Source: Zoogloeaceae bacterium G21618-S1
GTDB lineage: Bacteria > Pseudomonadota > Gammaproteobacteria > Burkholderiales > Rhodocyclaceae
Assembly (NCBI GenBank): GCA_027214125.1
Contig: JAPWHF010000005.1
Coordinates: 186,951 to 250,950, forward strand
Reading direction: 5' to 3'
DNA length: 64,000 nucleotides
Shown here: in pieces, positions 11,301 through 20,383 of the stretch
Numbering within the stretch: the first letter of the stretch is position 1
Layout: each line of letters starts with the position of its first letter
Position numbers and translations under genes: made by a program
The notes under the pieces: generated by a model
The model's input: only the letters and a program-made list of their open reading frames with translations
Databases searched by the model: none
What the model was told of the DNA's origin: nothing

Positions 11301-12086
11301 TCAATCGGCGTCTGCCGCGGCCCCCTGAAACCAGGCCAGCTTGTCGGCCAGCGTAATCACCGTCCCCACCAGCAGCAACGCGGGCGGCTTGATGTTGGCG
11401 GCGGCGGCCTTGTCCTCGAGGTCGGCCAGCGTGGCGGTGATGACCTGCTGGGCCGGCAGCGTGCCGTGGCGCACCATGGCGGCGGGGGTGTCGGGCGACA
11501 GCCCATGGCGGACGAGCTCGCGACAGATCTCGCCGATGCGCGACACGCCCATGTAGATCACCACGGTCTGGTTCGGCCGCGCCAGCGCCGGCCAATCGAG
11601 ATCAACCGCGCCTTCCTTGCCGTAACCGGTGGCGAACACCACGCTCTGCACATGTTCACGATGGGTGAGCGGAATGCCGGTGTAGGCCGACACGCCGGAG
11701 GCGGCCGTGATGCCCGGCACCACTTCAAACGGGATACCGGCCTCGACCAGCGCTTCGGCCTCTTCGCCACCACGACCGAAGATATACGGATCGCCGCCCT
11801 TGAGCCGCACCACCCGTTTGCCTTCGCGCGCCAGCGACACCAGCAGTGCACAGATCTGCTCCTGCGGCAGCGCGTGATCGGCAGCCTTCTTGCCGACGTA
11901 ACGCTGCTCGGCGGTGTCCGGCAACAAGGCCATGACCTCCGGGCCGACGAGGTTGTCGTAGACCACCACATCCGCTTCGGTCAGCAAGCGCGCCGCCCGC
12001 AAGGTCAGCAATTCGGCATCGCCGGGGCCGGCGCCCACCAGATAGACCCAGCCGGGACGCGCGGGATTGTCGATCACTTTACGCAT
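11301..12086 (-). CDS. cobA: Uroporphyrinogen-III C-methyltransferase (SUMT)
   Basis: Transfers two methyl groups from S-adenosylmethionine to uroporphyrinogen III, making precorrin-2 for cobalamin or siroheme. It has 261 residues. Family motifs: VYLVGAGPGDAELLTLRAA, VVYDNLV, VRLKGGDPYIFGRGGEE, VVPGITAASGVSAYTGIPLT and YMGVSRI. The frame extends to 12209, but the ATG at 12086 (MRKVIDNPARPGW) matches the conserved start. Last gene of the btu/cob operon. A single-domain enzyme, without the CysG dehydrogenase part. Siroheme for nitrite or sulfite reductase is an alternative main use. Confidence 0.93.
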   Translation of the reverse strand: MRKVIDNPARPGWVYLVGAGPGDAELLTLRAARLLTEADVVVYDNLVGPEVMALLPDTAEQRYVGKKAADHALPQEQICALLVSLAREGKRVVRLKGGDPYIFGRGGEEAEALVEAGIPFEVVPGITAASGVSAYTGIPLTHREHVQSVVFATGYGKEGAVDLDWPALARPNQTVVIYMGVSRIGEICRELVRHGLSPDTPAAMVRHGTLPAQQVITATLADLEDKAAAANIKPPALLLVGTVITLADKLAWFQGAAADAD

Positions 12087-12168
12087 GTGTTTCCAGAATT
12101 CGCTCAATGGAACGAAGTATGCCGACCCACCGCTGCCGGCGCCAGTGCGGTGAGCTGCCGCGAGGCGT

Positions 12169-12777
12169 TCAAAACTCCATGCCGGCCATGGCCTGTATGC
12201 CAGCGGCAAAGGCGTGCTTGGTGAGGCCCATCTCGGTCACGGTGTCGGCAGCAGCCACCAGCTCGGGTGGGGCGGCACGGCCGGTGACCACCACATGCTG
12301 GTCGACGGGGCGGGCGAGCAGATCGGCCACCACGGTCGCCACGTCCAGATAACCGTACTTGAGTGCGATATTCAGTTCATCCAGCACCACCAGCCCGATC
12401 GCCGGGTCGGTGAGCAACTGCTTTGCCACAGCCCAGGCCGCTTCAGCGCTGGCCACGTCGCGGGCGCGATCCTGGGTCTCCCAGGTGAAGCCGTCACCCA
12501 TCACATGCCATTGCACGTCAGGCTGGCGGCGGAAGAAGGCCTCTTCGCCGGTGTCGGAGCGCCCCTTGATGAACTGCACCACACCCACCTTCATGCCATG
12601 GCCCAGCGCACGGGCCACCAGACCAAAACCGGCACTGGACTTGCCCTTGCCGTTACCGGTGTTGACCAGCAGCACGCCGCGGGTGGTGACTGCAGCGGCG
12701 ATCTTTTCATCGACGACGGCTTTCTTGCGCGCCATGCGCGCATTGTGCCGCGCGTCGCGTTCAGGGGTATCGGTCAT
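12169..12777 (-). CDS. cobO: Cob(I)yrinic acid a,c-diamide adenosyltransferase
   Basis: CobO/BtuR (CobA-type) corrinoid adenosyltransferase that adds the 5'-deoxyadenosyl ligand to reduced corrinoids, for de novo synthesis or for imported cobalamin. It has 202 residues. The P-loop is VNTGNGKGKSSAGFGLVARA; further motifs are VVQFIKG, GDGFTWET and LVVLDELNIALKYGYL, with the C-terminal TGRAAPPELVAAADTVTEM. The start overlaps the btuF stop by 4 bp. Its place beside the B12 uptake genes suggests conversion of scavenged corrinoid. Confidence 0.95.
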   Translation of the reverse strand: MTDTPERDARHNARMARKKAVVDEKIAAAVTTRGVLLVNTGNGKGKSSAGFGLVARALGHGMKVGVVQFIKGRSDTGEEAFFRRQPDVQWHVMGDGFTWETQDRARDVASAEAAWAVAKQLLTDPAIGLVVLDELNIALKYGYLDVATVVADLLARPVDQHVVVTGRAAPPELVAAADTVTEMGLTKHAFAAGIQAMAGMEF

Positions 12778-13598
12778 GGTTTGCGCTGTGCCCGCATCAC
12801 ACGGGTCACTTCATCAAGGCCATCGATCATGCGGTGGCCGGGGTTAAGGAAATTGTCGCCATCGAGCGGGATGATCTTGACACCGGGCTTCTCCTCCAGC
12901 ACCACCTTGCATTCGGTGTCGGCGGCGCGGTTGAAGGTAAACACGATATCGGGCTGCGTCCTGGCGATCAGCGCGGCCAGATCGGGCACGACCTCGCCGG
13001 CACGCACGGCGCGCACCCGTACGTCTTCCTCGACCACGTTGAAGCCGGCAGCGTAAAACAGATCACCCAGCACATGCTTTCGCCCGTAGGAATAGGGCGT
13101 GCCGGAGCAGGCCGTCAGCAGCAGCACCCGCTCGCCACGTGCACCGGTGTTCTTGGCACGGGTAAACCAGCCGCGGCGGAAACTCGACACCTTGCCACCT
13201 TCGGGTGACTGGATCAGCTGCGAAAGGTCTTCGAGCATGGACTCCACCTCGTACATCGAATTGAAGCCGCCCATCCGAACGCCCTTCGCGCCCTTGGGCA
13301 CGGCAGCGGCAAACGCCGCCTCGTCGGCCATGTCGGAACCGATCACCACATCGGGTTTGAGCGCAGCAATGGCCTTGGCGTCCGGGTCCATCACCCCGCC
13401 GGTGCGCGGCAGTTTCGGTTTGAAACTGTCGTAGCGCGACACGCCGACAATGCACTCGCCCTGCCCCAACCACTCGATGGCCATGGTGAGATAGGGCGAC
13501 TGGCTGACGATGCGCGGGCACTCGGCGGCCTGCACACTCGCCATGGCCAGCAGCCAGACGGCAATCAATCGCGACACATAACGCATGAAAAACCTCAT
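12774..13598 (-). CDS. btuF: Periplasmic cobalamin-binding protein (BtuF-like)
   Basis: Class III (TroA/BtuF-type) substrate-binding protein, 274 residues, with a signal peptide (RLIAVWLLAMASVQA) and two lobes joined by a long helix. Blocks RIVSQSPYLTMAIEWLGQG, KAIAALKPDVVIGSD and LLTACSGTPYSYGRKHVLGD fit the cobalamin/haem/siderophore-binding family. Ligand is inferred from the riboswitch-led operon with btuB, btuC, btuD and corrinoid enzymes. An alternative start 12 bp downstream (MRYVSRL) is equally possible. ATGA overlaps on both sides show a tightly coupled operon. Confidence 0.85.
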   Translation of the reverse strand: MRFFMRYVSRLIAVWLLAMASVQAAECPRIVSQSPYLTMAIEWLGQGECIVGVSRYDSFKPKLPRTGGVMDPDAKAIAALKPDVVIGSDMADEAAFAAAVPKGAKGVRMGGFNSMYEVESMLEDLSQLIQSPEGGKVSSFRRGWFTRAKNTGARGERVLLLTACSGTPYSYGRKHVLGDLFYAAGFNVVEEDVRVRAVRAGEVVPDLAALIARTQPDIVFTFNRAADTECKVVLEEKPGVKIIPLDGDNFLNPGHRMIDGLDEVTRVMRAQRKP

Positions 13599-14374
13599 TC
13601 GAGCAAGAAGGCCACCTGACCTTCGATCACATGACGGCGGAGCGGATGCCCAAACGCCGCACTCAATACATCGGCCTGCAAGACCTCGTCGGCCGTACCA
13701 CAGACCATCTTGCCGCCGCCATCCAGCAGCACCACATGGTCGGCAAAGCGCGCCGCCAGATTCAGGTCGTGCAGCACCATCACCACCCCGGCGCCTCCCT
13801 GAGCGAGCGCGGAGAAGTGCGCCAGCACCGCCACCTGGTAATGCAGGTCAAGATGCGACAACGGTTCGTCGAGCAGATACAGGTCCGGCTGCTGCGCCAG
13901 CAAGCTGGCGATGGCCAGACGCTGCCGCTCACCGCCCGACAGGGTGAGGATATTACGCTCCCCCATGTGGTCGAGACCCATGCAGATCAATGCTTCGTGC
14001 GCAATGCGCACATCGTCGCCACTTTCCCAGGCCCAGCGCCCCAGATGCGGATGACGGCCCACCAGTGCGGTTTCCATCACCGTGGCGGCGAACCAGTCGG
14101 GCTGCGACTGCGGCTGCACGCCACGGCACTGCGCCAATTCGCGCCCCGGCCAATCGGCCAGCGGGCGCCCCTGCAGGCGCACCGCACCGCGCTGCGCCTC
14201 GCGCAAACCCGCCAGCGTATGCAGCAAGGTGGTCTTGCCCGCGCCGTTTGGGCCAATCAGCACCAGGCGTTCGCCGGGCATCAGCCGCATCGACAAGTCG
14301 CAGCAGATCCAGCGCTCGCCGATCTGCACCGCCAGATTGTCCGCTTCGAGCAGGGGCGTGGCGTCGGTTTTCAT
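13595..14374 (-). CDS. btuD: Cobalamin ABC transporter ATP-binding protein (BtuD-like)
   Basis: FepC/BtuD-type ATPase, 259 residues. Walker A is LIGPNGAGKTTLLHTL, the Q-loop is in GVQPQSQPDW, the signature is LSGGERQRLAIASLL, Walker B is LYLLDEPLSHLD, and the switch is VMVLHDLNLAARFAD. It couples ATP hydrolysis to import through BtuC. Overlaps btuF and btuC by 4 bp each. On its own an iron-siderophore ATPase would look the same; the riboswitch decides for cobalamin. Confidence 0.88.
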   Translation of the reverse strand: MKTDATPLLEADNLAVQIGERWICCDLSMRLMPGERLVLIGPNGAGKTTLLHTLAGLREAQRGAVRLQGRPLADWPGRELAQCRGVQPQSQPDWFAATVMETALVGRHPHLGRWAWESGDDVRIAHEALICMGLDHMGERNILTLSGGERQRLAIASLLAQQPDLYLLDEPLSHLDLHYQVAVLAHFSALAQGGAGVVMVLHDLNLAARFADHVVLLDGGGKMVCGTADEVLQADVLSAAFGHPLRRHVIEGQVAFLLE

Positions 14375-15465
14375 CGCGGGTGACGCACCAGCAAAAACAG
14401 GAAGACCGGCACGCCGATCATGGCGGTCAGCACACCGACCGGCAGCTGGATCGGCGCCACCAGCGTACGCGCGGCGGTATCGGCCAGCGTCAGCATGGCG
14501 CCACCGGCCAGTGCCGAGGCGGGCAGCAGAATGCGCTGATCGTTACCAGTGGCCAGACGCACCAGGTGCGGCACGATCAAGCCAACAAAACCGACCAGCC
14601 CGACCAGCGTGACCGCCGTGGCGGTGAGCAGCGAGGCCAGCAGATAGACCAGCAAACGGAGACGCTTGGTGCGCACACCCAGCGCCCGCGCACTCAGCTC
14701 GCCGCGGGCCAGCACATTCAGGTCGCGCGCAAACGGCAGCGTCGCCAGCAGACCGGCCACCAGCACTGCCAACGCCGGCCACGGACGTGACGCGCCGGAC
14801 ACATCACCGGTGAGCCAGAACAACATCGATTGAATGCGGGTGTCAGTGGCCATCACCAGCATGAACACCACCACGGCCCCACAGCCCGCGGCCACGATCA
14901 CACCGGTGAGCAGCAAGCGGGTTTGCGTCCAGGAACCATCGCCACGCGACAGCCCGAACACCACCAGCATGGCCAGCGCCGCGCCGGCAAAGGCCGCGCC
15001 ATCGATCAGCCAGGTCGCCGCGCCGAGCAGGATCGCCGACAGCGCGCCCACCGCCGCACCACCGGATATCCCCAGCACATAGGGATCGGCCAGCGGATTG
15101 CGCAGCAAGACTTGCATCAACGCGCCCGACAGCGCCAGCAACCCGCCGCTGGTAAAGGCGGCCACGGCACGTGGGAGGCGCAGCTCGCGGATGACGACAC
15201 CGAGCGTGCCATCGACCTGACCGCCCAGCACGGCGAACACGTCGCCCCATGCCGCGTCCAGACTGCCGGCGCGCAAGGCGAGCAGAAAAGTGCACACACT
15301 CGCGAGCAACAAGCCAACGAGTGTGAGGAAGGCGGATTTTCGGGCAAACATCCGGTTGTGCTGGGCTCGGGCCATCATGACGGCCCTAGTGTCGCCCGAA
15401 AACGGCGCTGCCGCACGCGGGTGAACCGCAGCGCCCGGCGAGATCGGCAGCGCCTTGGTGCGCAT
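14371..15465 (-). CDS. btuC: Cobalamin ABC transporter permease (BtuC-like)
   Basis: FecCD/BtuC-family permease with about ten transmembrane helices. Recognised by LRLPRAVAAFTSGGLLALSG, QVLLRNPLADPYVLGISGGA and LVGFVGLIVPHLVRLATG. The ATG at 15465 overlaps the btuB stop (TGATG), giving 364 residues; it adds about 38 non-membrane residues, so internal starts at 15378 (MMARAQ) or 15351 (MFARKS) are real alternatives. The gene lies second in the riboswitch-led operon. Confidence 0.88.
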   Translation of the reverse strand: MRTKALPISPGAAVHPRAAAPFSGDTRAVMMARAQHNRMFARKSAFLTLVGLLLASVCTFLLALRAGSLDAAWGDVFAVLGGQVDGTLGVVIRELRLPRAVAAFTSGGLLALSGALMQVLLRNPLADPYVLGISGGAAVGALSAILLGAATWLIDGAAFAGAALAMLVVFGLSRGDGSWTQTRLLLTGVIVAAGCGAVVVFMLVMATDTRIQSMLFWLTGDVSGASRPWPALAVLVAGLLATLPFARDLNVLARGELSARALGVRTKRLRLLVYLLASLLTATAVTLVGLVGFVGLIVPHLVRLATGNDQRILLPASALAGGAMLTLADTAARTLVAPIQLPVGVLTAMIGVPVFLFLLVRHPR

Positions 15466-17300
15466 CAGCGCTTGGGTTGGTACTTCAGGGTCACGAACAC
15501 GCTGCGACCTTCCTGGTTGTAGAAGCGCGCGGTCTCGTATTCGTGGTCGAACGCGTTGCCGATCGTGCCCTGCAGACGCCAGTCGGCGGCAAGCTTGTAT
15601 TCGGCGCGCAGATCGACCACCCCGTAGCCGCCCAGACGATGGGTGTTGGCCACCTCGTCGTAACGATGGCTGGCCGCCAGCAGCGAGGCCCCCACGCTGA
15701 ACTTGCCGTAGTCGCGGTCGGCATCGACACGCAAGGTCTGCTTGGCGCGACGCGGCAACAAGTTGCCATCGTTCTTGTCGCCCGACTGATCACGTGGGTC
15801 GAGCAGGGTCACGCTGGTGCGCAAATCCCACTGGGCCAGGCGCGTACCGATCACGCCCTCGATGCCGCGAATGCGCGCTTCGCTGATGTTGTTGGCCTTG
15901 AAGATGGCCGCGTCGTAGCCGATCAGGTCTTCCACGTACGTCTGGAACACATTGGCCGACCAGTAACCCCAGCCGCCCCGACCCGACAGACCGAACTCCA
16001 CGGTGCGCGAACGCTCGGGTTCGAGATCGGTATTGCCGTAGAACGGGAAGTACAGCTCGTTGAAGGTCGGGGCCTTGAAGGCCGTGCCGTAACTGGCGGT
16101 CAGGCGCAATGCGTCGGACACGGTGTAACCCCAGGCGATGGCGCCGGTGTTGTGGCGGCCGTAACGCTGGTCGTCGTCGCTGCGCAGGCTAAGCTGATAG
16201 TCATGCTGGCCAAACGCGCCCTGGTAGAGCGCGAACACGCCGTCGTTGGTGCGTGAGGTTTCCGGGTAGGCCGTGGTGCTGGTGATCTCGTCGTCCTGGT
16301 GATCCAGACCGAGCGTGAGCATATTGTTCGCGCTCAGCGCGATATCGTTTTGCCACGACAGCGTGGTGCGCTCGGTGTCGAAGCTGCTCTTGAACAGGTC
16401 GTCCTTGTAATTATTCGAGTCGTCCGTGCTCACCCCGGCGCTGAACGACATCTTCCAGGCCGCAACCGGCGAGAACGAGAAACGGCCGCCAAACACCTCC
16501 TGCACCGTATCACTTTCGTTCTGGGATGAACCGTCGAAGTCGGACTTGGCCTGAGTACGCATCCAGTTCACGTTGACCTCGGCTCCGCCCGTAAAGCGGT
16601 AGCCCGCCCGAACCGAACCGGACAGATTCTGGTAGCCGTCGCGATCAGGTTCGTTGTTAAAGCAACCGCCAAAACCGTCCGCCTCTGCCCGGCACGAATC
16701 GAAACCATCCGTCGCGTCACGCGACAAATTCAGACTCACCCAACCCTGCTCGCCGCCGCCATCCAGGCCGATGCTCGCCTTGCGCGCGCCCTTGTTGCCA
16801 AAGCCAATGCTGCCGCTGGGGCGGAACTCACCGCCACCACGCTTGGTAAATATCTGGATCACACCGCCAATGGCTTCCGAGCCGTACAGGCTGGAGCGCG
16901 GGCCGCGGACAATTTCGATGCGCTCGATCATATCGACCGGCATGTCCTGAAAGGCCGCCGAACCGGAGGTTGCCGAGCCCACCTTGATGCCATCGATGAG
17001 CACCACCAGATGGTCCGACTCGGTGCCGCGCATGAACACCGAGGTCTGCTTGCCACGACCGCCGTTGTTGGTTAGCGAAATCCCCGGCTGACCGCGCAGC
17101 AAATCGGGCACCGAGCGCGGCTGCAGGCGCTCGATATCGGCCTGCGTGATCACCGTCACCGCGGCCAGCGACTCATCGACCGTGCGCGCCGTGCGCGTCG
17201 CGGTCACCACCACCGTATCGCCAACCGAATCGGCCGCCATCGAAACCAAAGGAAAAGCACAGAACACCGCCAGCGCGGCGGTAGACAAACGAAGTCGCAC
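15465..17300 (-). CDS. btuB: TonB-dependent outer-membrane cobalamin receptor BtuB
   Basis: Outer-membrane receptor that binds cobalamin and takes it up with TonB energy, 611 residues, close to the E. coli protein. After a signal peptide (ALAVFCAFPLVSMA) comes a TonB box-like DTVVVTATRTA, then the plug (VPDLLRGQPGISLTNNGGRG, IEIVRGPRSSLYGSEAIGGV) and the barrel, ending FVTLKYQPKR. I chose the GTG at 17300 because GGGAG lies just upstream and the signal peptide begins there; the frame stays open to 17699 through the riboswitch and cannot be coding that far. Confidence 0.92.
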   Translation of the reverse strand: MRLRLSTAALAVFCAFPLVSMAADSVGDTVVVTATRTARTVDESLAAVTVITQADIERLQPRSVPDLLRGQPGISLTNNGGRGKQTSVFMRGTESDHLVVLIDGIKVGSATSGSAAFQDMPVDMIERIEIVRGPRSSLYGSEAIGGVIQIFTKRGGGEFRPSGSIGFGNKGARKASIGLDGGGEQGWVSLNLSRDATDGFDSCRAEADGFGGCFNNEPDRDGYQNLSGSVRAGYRFTGGAEVNVNWMRTQAKSDFDGSSQNESDTVQEVFGGRFSFSPVAAWKMSFSAGVSTDDSNNYKDDLFKSSFDTERTTLSWQNDIALSANNMLTLGLDHQDDEITSTTAYPETSRTNDGVFALYQGAFGQHDYQLSLRSDDDQRYGRHNTGAIAWGYTVSDALRLTASYGTAFKAPTFNELYFPFYGNTDLEPERSRTVEFGLSGRGGWGYWSANVFQTYVEDLIGYDAAIFKANNISEARIRGIEGVIGTRLAQWDLRTSVTLLDPRDQSGDKNDGNLLPRRAKQTLRVDADRDYGKFSVGASLLAASHRYDEVANTHRLGGYGVVDLRAEYKLAADWRLQGTIGNAFDHEYETARFYNQEGRSVFVTLKYQPKR

Positions 17301-17424
17301 GAGAACACTCCCTGCACGCCGGACGACCCCGTCCAAACATGCCAACGCAAAGAAAATGGCGTACCGAAGAGAGTGAGACAGGCGTGACGCACCCGTGACC
17401 GCCCCCCGCGGCACTTCCGCTTGT

Positions 17425-17625
17425 GCAGTTCCGGGCCGGTATCCGGGCTCATGGTTGGCGCGCTTGTTGCGCCGGGTGCATCGCCTTCCCAGATCCGAAG
17501 ATCCAGTGGCGGTTGGATGCACCTTGTCACCACTTACCGTTGCGGGGGCAGCACAGGCCTTGCGACCGTTCCAGAGGAACGTTTGATATCGTCGCGCACC
17601 TGTTTCCCGTTTATCCCGCGAATGG
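17425..17625 (-). promoter_or_regulatory. Cobalamin riboswitch (B12 element) of btuB
   Basis: Read on the minus strand, the leader contains the conserved core GCTGCCCCCGCAACGGTAA (17552-17534), an upstream GGGAAACAGGTGCG segment (about 17609-17595) and the 3' B12 box GAGCCCGGATACCGGCC (17450-17434). Order and spacing match the cobalamin riboswitch. It ends about 125 nt before the btuB GTG and should lower expression of the whole btuBCDF-cobO-cobA operon when cobalamin is plentiful. Boundaries are approximate. Confidence 0.93.
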
Positions 17626-17656
17626 ATGCATTCGCAGGCACCTGAAACATGCGTTT

Positions 17657-17687
17657 GCCCGCAGCAGCGGGCAGTCGTGAATAATAC
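17657..17687. promoter_or_regulatory. Divergent -10-like sequence and hairpin between btuB leader and cobU
   Basis: A GCCCGC-AGCA-GCGGGC hairpin (17657-17672) lies beside an AT patch readable as TAATAC on plus (17682-17687) and TATTAT on minus (17686-17681). Either could be a -10 box for cobU or the riboswitch transcript. No good -35 is seen, so this is tentative. Confidence 0.3.
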
Positions 17688-17722
17688 ACCGGTTATCACT
17701 GCTTGTGCGACGCACCATCCCC

Positions 17723-18280
17723 ATGCCCACCGAACTCATCCTAGGCGGCGCCCGATCCGGCAAGAGCCGGCTCGCCGAACAACGCGCGCTCGACCACGGC
17801 GGCCCGGTCACCGTCATCGCCACCGCCGAAGCCGGCGACGCCGAGATGGCCGCGCGCATTGCCCGCCACCGCGCCGACCGACCCGAGCACTGGCACACCA
17901 TCGAGGCGCCCACCGCGCTGGCCGACACGCTGCAAGACGCGGCCCGCGCTAATGGCTGCGTGATCGTCGACTGCCTCACCCTGTGGCTGTCGAATCTGCT
18001 AATGCAAGACGCGGCCGAGCTGCGCGCACCGCATGTCGCCAACGCCCTGCCCGACTGGCAGCGAGAACACGCCGCGCTGCTCGCCTGCCTGCCCGAGCTA
18101 CCCGGGCTGACGATCCTGGTCGCCAACGAGGTCGGCCTTGGTCTGGTGCCCGACTCGCCGCTGGGCCGGCTGTTTCGCGACGAAGCCGGCCGGCTCAACC
18201 AGTCGGTCGCCGCCCTGTGCGACCACGTCACTTTCGTCGCCGCCGGCCTGCCGCTGACGCTCAAGGCGCCCCCGGCCTGA
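17723..18280 (+). CDS. cobU: Adenosylcobinamide kinase / adenosylcobinamide-phosphate guanylyltransferase
   Basis: Bifunctional CobU/CobP: phosphorylates adenosylcobinamide and then makes adenosylcobinamide-GDP. It has 185 residues. The P-loop is [16 protein letters not shown]; the histidine in [17 protein letters not shown] corresponds to the guanylylated residue; [14 protein letters not shown] and [20 protein letters not shown] are also conserved. A GTG at 17705 is an alternative start. First gene of the plus-strand cob set, divergent from btuB. Confidence 0.94.
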   Translation: MPTELILGGARSGKSRLAEQRALDHGGPVTVIATAEAGDAEMAARIARHRADRPEHWHTIEAPTALADTLQDAARANGCVIVDCLTLWLSNLLMQDAAELRAPHVANALPDWQREHAALLACLPELPGLTILVANEVGLGLVPDSPLGRLFRDEAGRLNQSVAALCDHVTFVAAGLPLTLKAPPA

Positions 18281-18329
18281 GCCGGGCTGCGTGCTACCAT
18301 CCGCCCGACTTTTGACGGATTTTTCTCCC

Positions 18330-19367
18330 ATGTCCTACGACATCGCCCCACTCGACACCGCCTTGGTTGACGCCCTGCAAGCCAAGGTCGATGGCAAAAC
18401 CAAACCCCTCGGCGCACTCGGCCGGCTGGAGCTGCTGGCCATGCAGATCGGGCGCATCCAGCAGACGCTGTCGCCGTCCCTGACCCAGCCGCACGTGCTG
18501 GTGTTTGCCGGTGATCACGGCGCCGCCAAGGCGGGGGTGTCGGCCTATCCGCAGGACGTCACCTGGCAAATGGTGGAGAACTTCCTCGCCGGCGGCGCAG
18601 CCATCAACGTGTTCGCCCGCCAGATGCGTCTCGGCCTGCGCATCGTGGACGCAGGCGTGGCCCACGATTTCGGCCCCCGCGACGGACTGATCAACGGCAA
18701 GATCGCCGCCGGCACCGCCAACTACATCGAACAGCCGGCCATGACGCCGGCGCAATGCGACAAAGCGATCCGAACCGGGCGCAAGCTGACGCACAGCCTC
18801 GCCGAACGCGGTTGCAACGCGGTCGGCTTTGGCGAAATGGGCATCGGCAACACCGCTTCGGCCTCGCTCATCACCCATGGCATCACCGGCGTCCCGCTGC
18901 CGCAGGTGGTCGGCCGCGGCACCGGGCTGGACGACGCCGGCCTCGACCGGAAGCAGGCGCTGCTCGGCGCCGCCCTGGCCCGCGGCGGCCGGCCGAGCGA
19001 CCCGCTGGACGTGCTCGCCGAATACGGTGGTTTCGAAATCGCCATGATGGTTGGCGCCATGCTCGGCGCCGCCGAGAAGCGCATGGTGCTGGTGATCGAC
19101 GGTTTCATCGTCACCGCCGCCCTGCTCGTCGCCCAGGCCATCGCCCCCGCCATCAACGACTACTGCGTATTTGCCCATCGCTCCGAAGAAGCCGGTCACA
19201 TCGCCCAGCTACGCCACCTCAACGCCGCACCGCTGCTCGACCTCGGCCTGCGCCTGGGCGAAGGCACCGGCGCCGCACTGGCCTGGCCGCTGCTGCAGGC
19301 AGCCATCAATTTCCTCAACGACATGGCGAGTTTCGAATCCGCCGGCGTCAGCGGAAAGGAGTCATGA
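18330..19367 (+). CDS. cobT: Nicotinate-nucleotide--dimethylbenzimidazole phosphoribosyltransferase
   Basis: Activates the lower-ligand base (dimethylbenzimidazole) to alpha-ribazole phosphate with nicotinate mononucleotide. It has 345 residues, the family length. Motifs: [54 protein letters not shown] and the conserved AHRSEEAGH near the catalytic glutamate. Start at 18330 chosen by homology; the frame is open to 18291. The stop codon lies inside the first unit of a tandem repeat. Confidence 0.95.
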   Translation: MSYDIAPLDTALVDALQAKVDGKTKPLGALGRLELLAMQIGRIQQTLSPSLTQPHVLVFAGDHGAAKAGVSAYPQDVTWQMVENFLAGGAAINVFARQMRLGLRIVDAGVAHDFGPRDGLINGKIAAGTANYIEQPAMTPAQCDKAIRTGRKLTHSLAERGCNAVGFGEMGIGNTASASLITHGITGVPLPQVVGRGTGLDDAGLDRKQALLGAALARGGRPSDPLDVLAEYGGFEIAMMVGAMLGAAEKRMVLVIDGFIVTAALLVAQAIAPAINDYCVFAHRSEEAGHIAQLRHLNAAPLLDLGLRLGEGTGAALAWPLLQAAINFLNDMASFESAGVSGKES

Positions 19368-19509
19368 GCCCCCACGCTCACTACCGTTCGCTGCCCCCCG
19401 AGGGGGCTGCGCCATACTTGGGGCGGCCCGGAGGGTGGAGCCCCCACGCTCACATCCGTTCGCTGCCCCCCGAGGGGGCTGCGCCCTCCTTGGGGCGGCC
19501 CGGCGGAGG
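19366..19509. repeat. 72-bp tandem direct repeat (two units) between cobT and cobS
   Basis: Units 19366-19437 and 19438-19509 share GAGCCCCCACGCTCAC, CCGTTCGCTGCCCCCCGAGG and TTGGGGCGGCCCGG with few differences. Each contains a CCCCCCGAGGGGG palindrome able to form a strong hairpin. The rest of the 245-bp cobT-cobS gap holds no gene I can support. Confidence 0.85.
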
Positions 19510-19612
19510 GCGGGGTGCGGGGCGGTGTGCGCCATGCGCGGTGGCGTTCGCGGCTGGTCGCGGGCGCGTTCATCGCCATGGCGCCGCTCGGTAACTCGGA
19601 GACGCTAACCTC

Positions 19613-20383
19613 GTGCGCTATCAGCTCGAACTCTTCTTCACCGCGCTCGGCTTCTTCACCCGCATTCCGGTGCCAGGCTGGGTGCCGTATTCGCCCGAGC
19701 GGCTCAACCATGCGGCGCGCTACTTTCCGTGGGTCGGCCTCGTCGTCGGCGCAGCGGGCGCGGCGGTGTTCTGGTTCGCCCGCCAGTGGCTGCCCGCCAG
19801 CCTGTCGGTGATTCTGTCGATGGCGGCCACCATCCGCCTCACCGGTGCCTTTCATGAAGACGGCTGGGCCGACGCCTGCGACGGCCTCGGTGGCGGCTGG
19901 GAGAAGACGCAGGTGCTGGAGATCATGAAAGACTCGCGCATTGGCAGCTATGGCGCGACCGGTCTGGTGCTAATGCTGCTGGCCAAGGCAGCCGCGCTGG
20001 TCGAGATCGCCGCCCATGGCATACCCCAGGCCATCGTCGCCATGATCGTCGCCCACACCCTCTCGCGCCTCGCCTCCACCAGCCTGATCCACACCCTGAG
20101 CTATGTGCGCGAGGACGACACCAGCAAGTCCAAGCCGCTGGCCAAGCAACTGAGCAGCATGGAGCTCTCGATTGCCGGCGCTGGCGGTCTGCTGCCGCTG
20201 CTGCTGCTCGGCCCGACCGAAGCGCTCGGCGCCGTGGTGGCGGTCCTCATCGTCACCGCCTGGGCGGCGCGCCTCTTCATGCGCCGCATCGGCGGCTATA
20301 CCGGCGACTGCCTCGGCGCGGCACAACAAGTCAGCGAACTGGCCACTTATCTTGGAATATTGATCGCATGGAACTCTATCTGA
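19613..20383 (+). CDS. cobS: Adenosylcobinamide-GDP ribazoletransferase (cobalamin synthase)
   Basis: Integral-membrane CobS/CobV joining adenosylcobinamide-GDP and alpha-ribazole (phosphate), 256 residues with about six helices. The N-terminus [15 protein letters not shown] and the signature [19 protein letters not shown] are diagnostic, followed by [20 protein letters not shown] and the C-terminal [17 protein letters not shown]. It starts with GTG at 19613. It overlaps cobC by 16 bp. Confidence 0.95.
   Translation: MRYQLELFFTALGFFTRIPVPGWVPYSPERLNHAARYFPWVGLVVGAAGAAVFWFARQWLPASLSVILSMAATIRLTGAFHEDGWADACDGLGGGWEKTQVLEIMKDSRIGSYGATGLVLMLLAKAAALVEIAAHGIPQAIVAMIVAHTLSRLASTSLIHTLSYVREDDTSKSKPLAKQLSSMELSIAGAGGLLPLLLLGPTEALGAVVAVLIVTAWAARLFMRRIGGYTGDCLGAAQQVSELATYLGILIAWNSI

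Noticed and set aside
17301-17699. Upstream extension of the btuB frame
   Set aside because: It runs through the cobalamin riboswitch and has no signal peptide; the GTG at 17300 has both a ribosome-binding site and signal sequence.
19366-19509. CRISPR array
   Set aside because: Only two contiguous 72-bp units without spacers; this is a simple tandem duplication.
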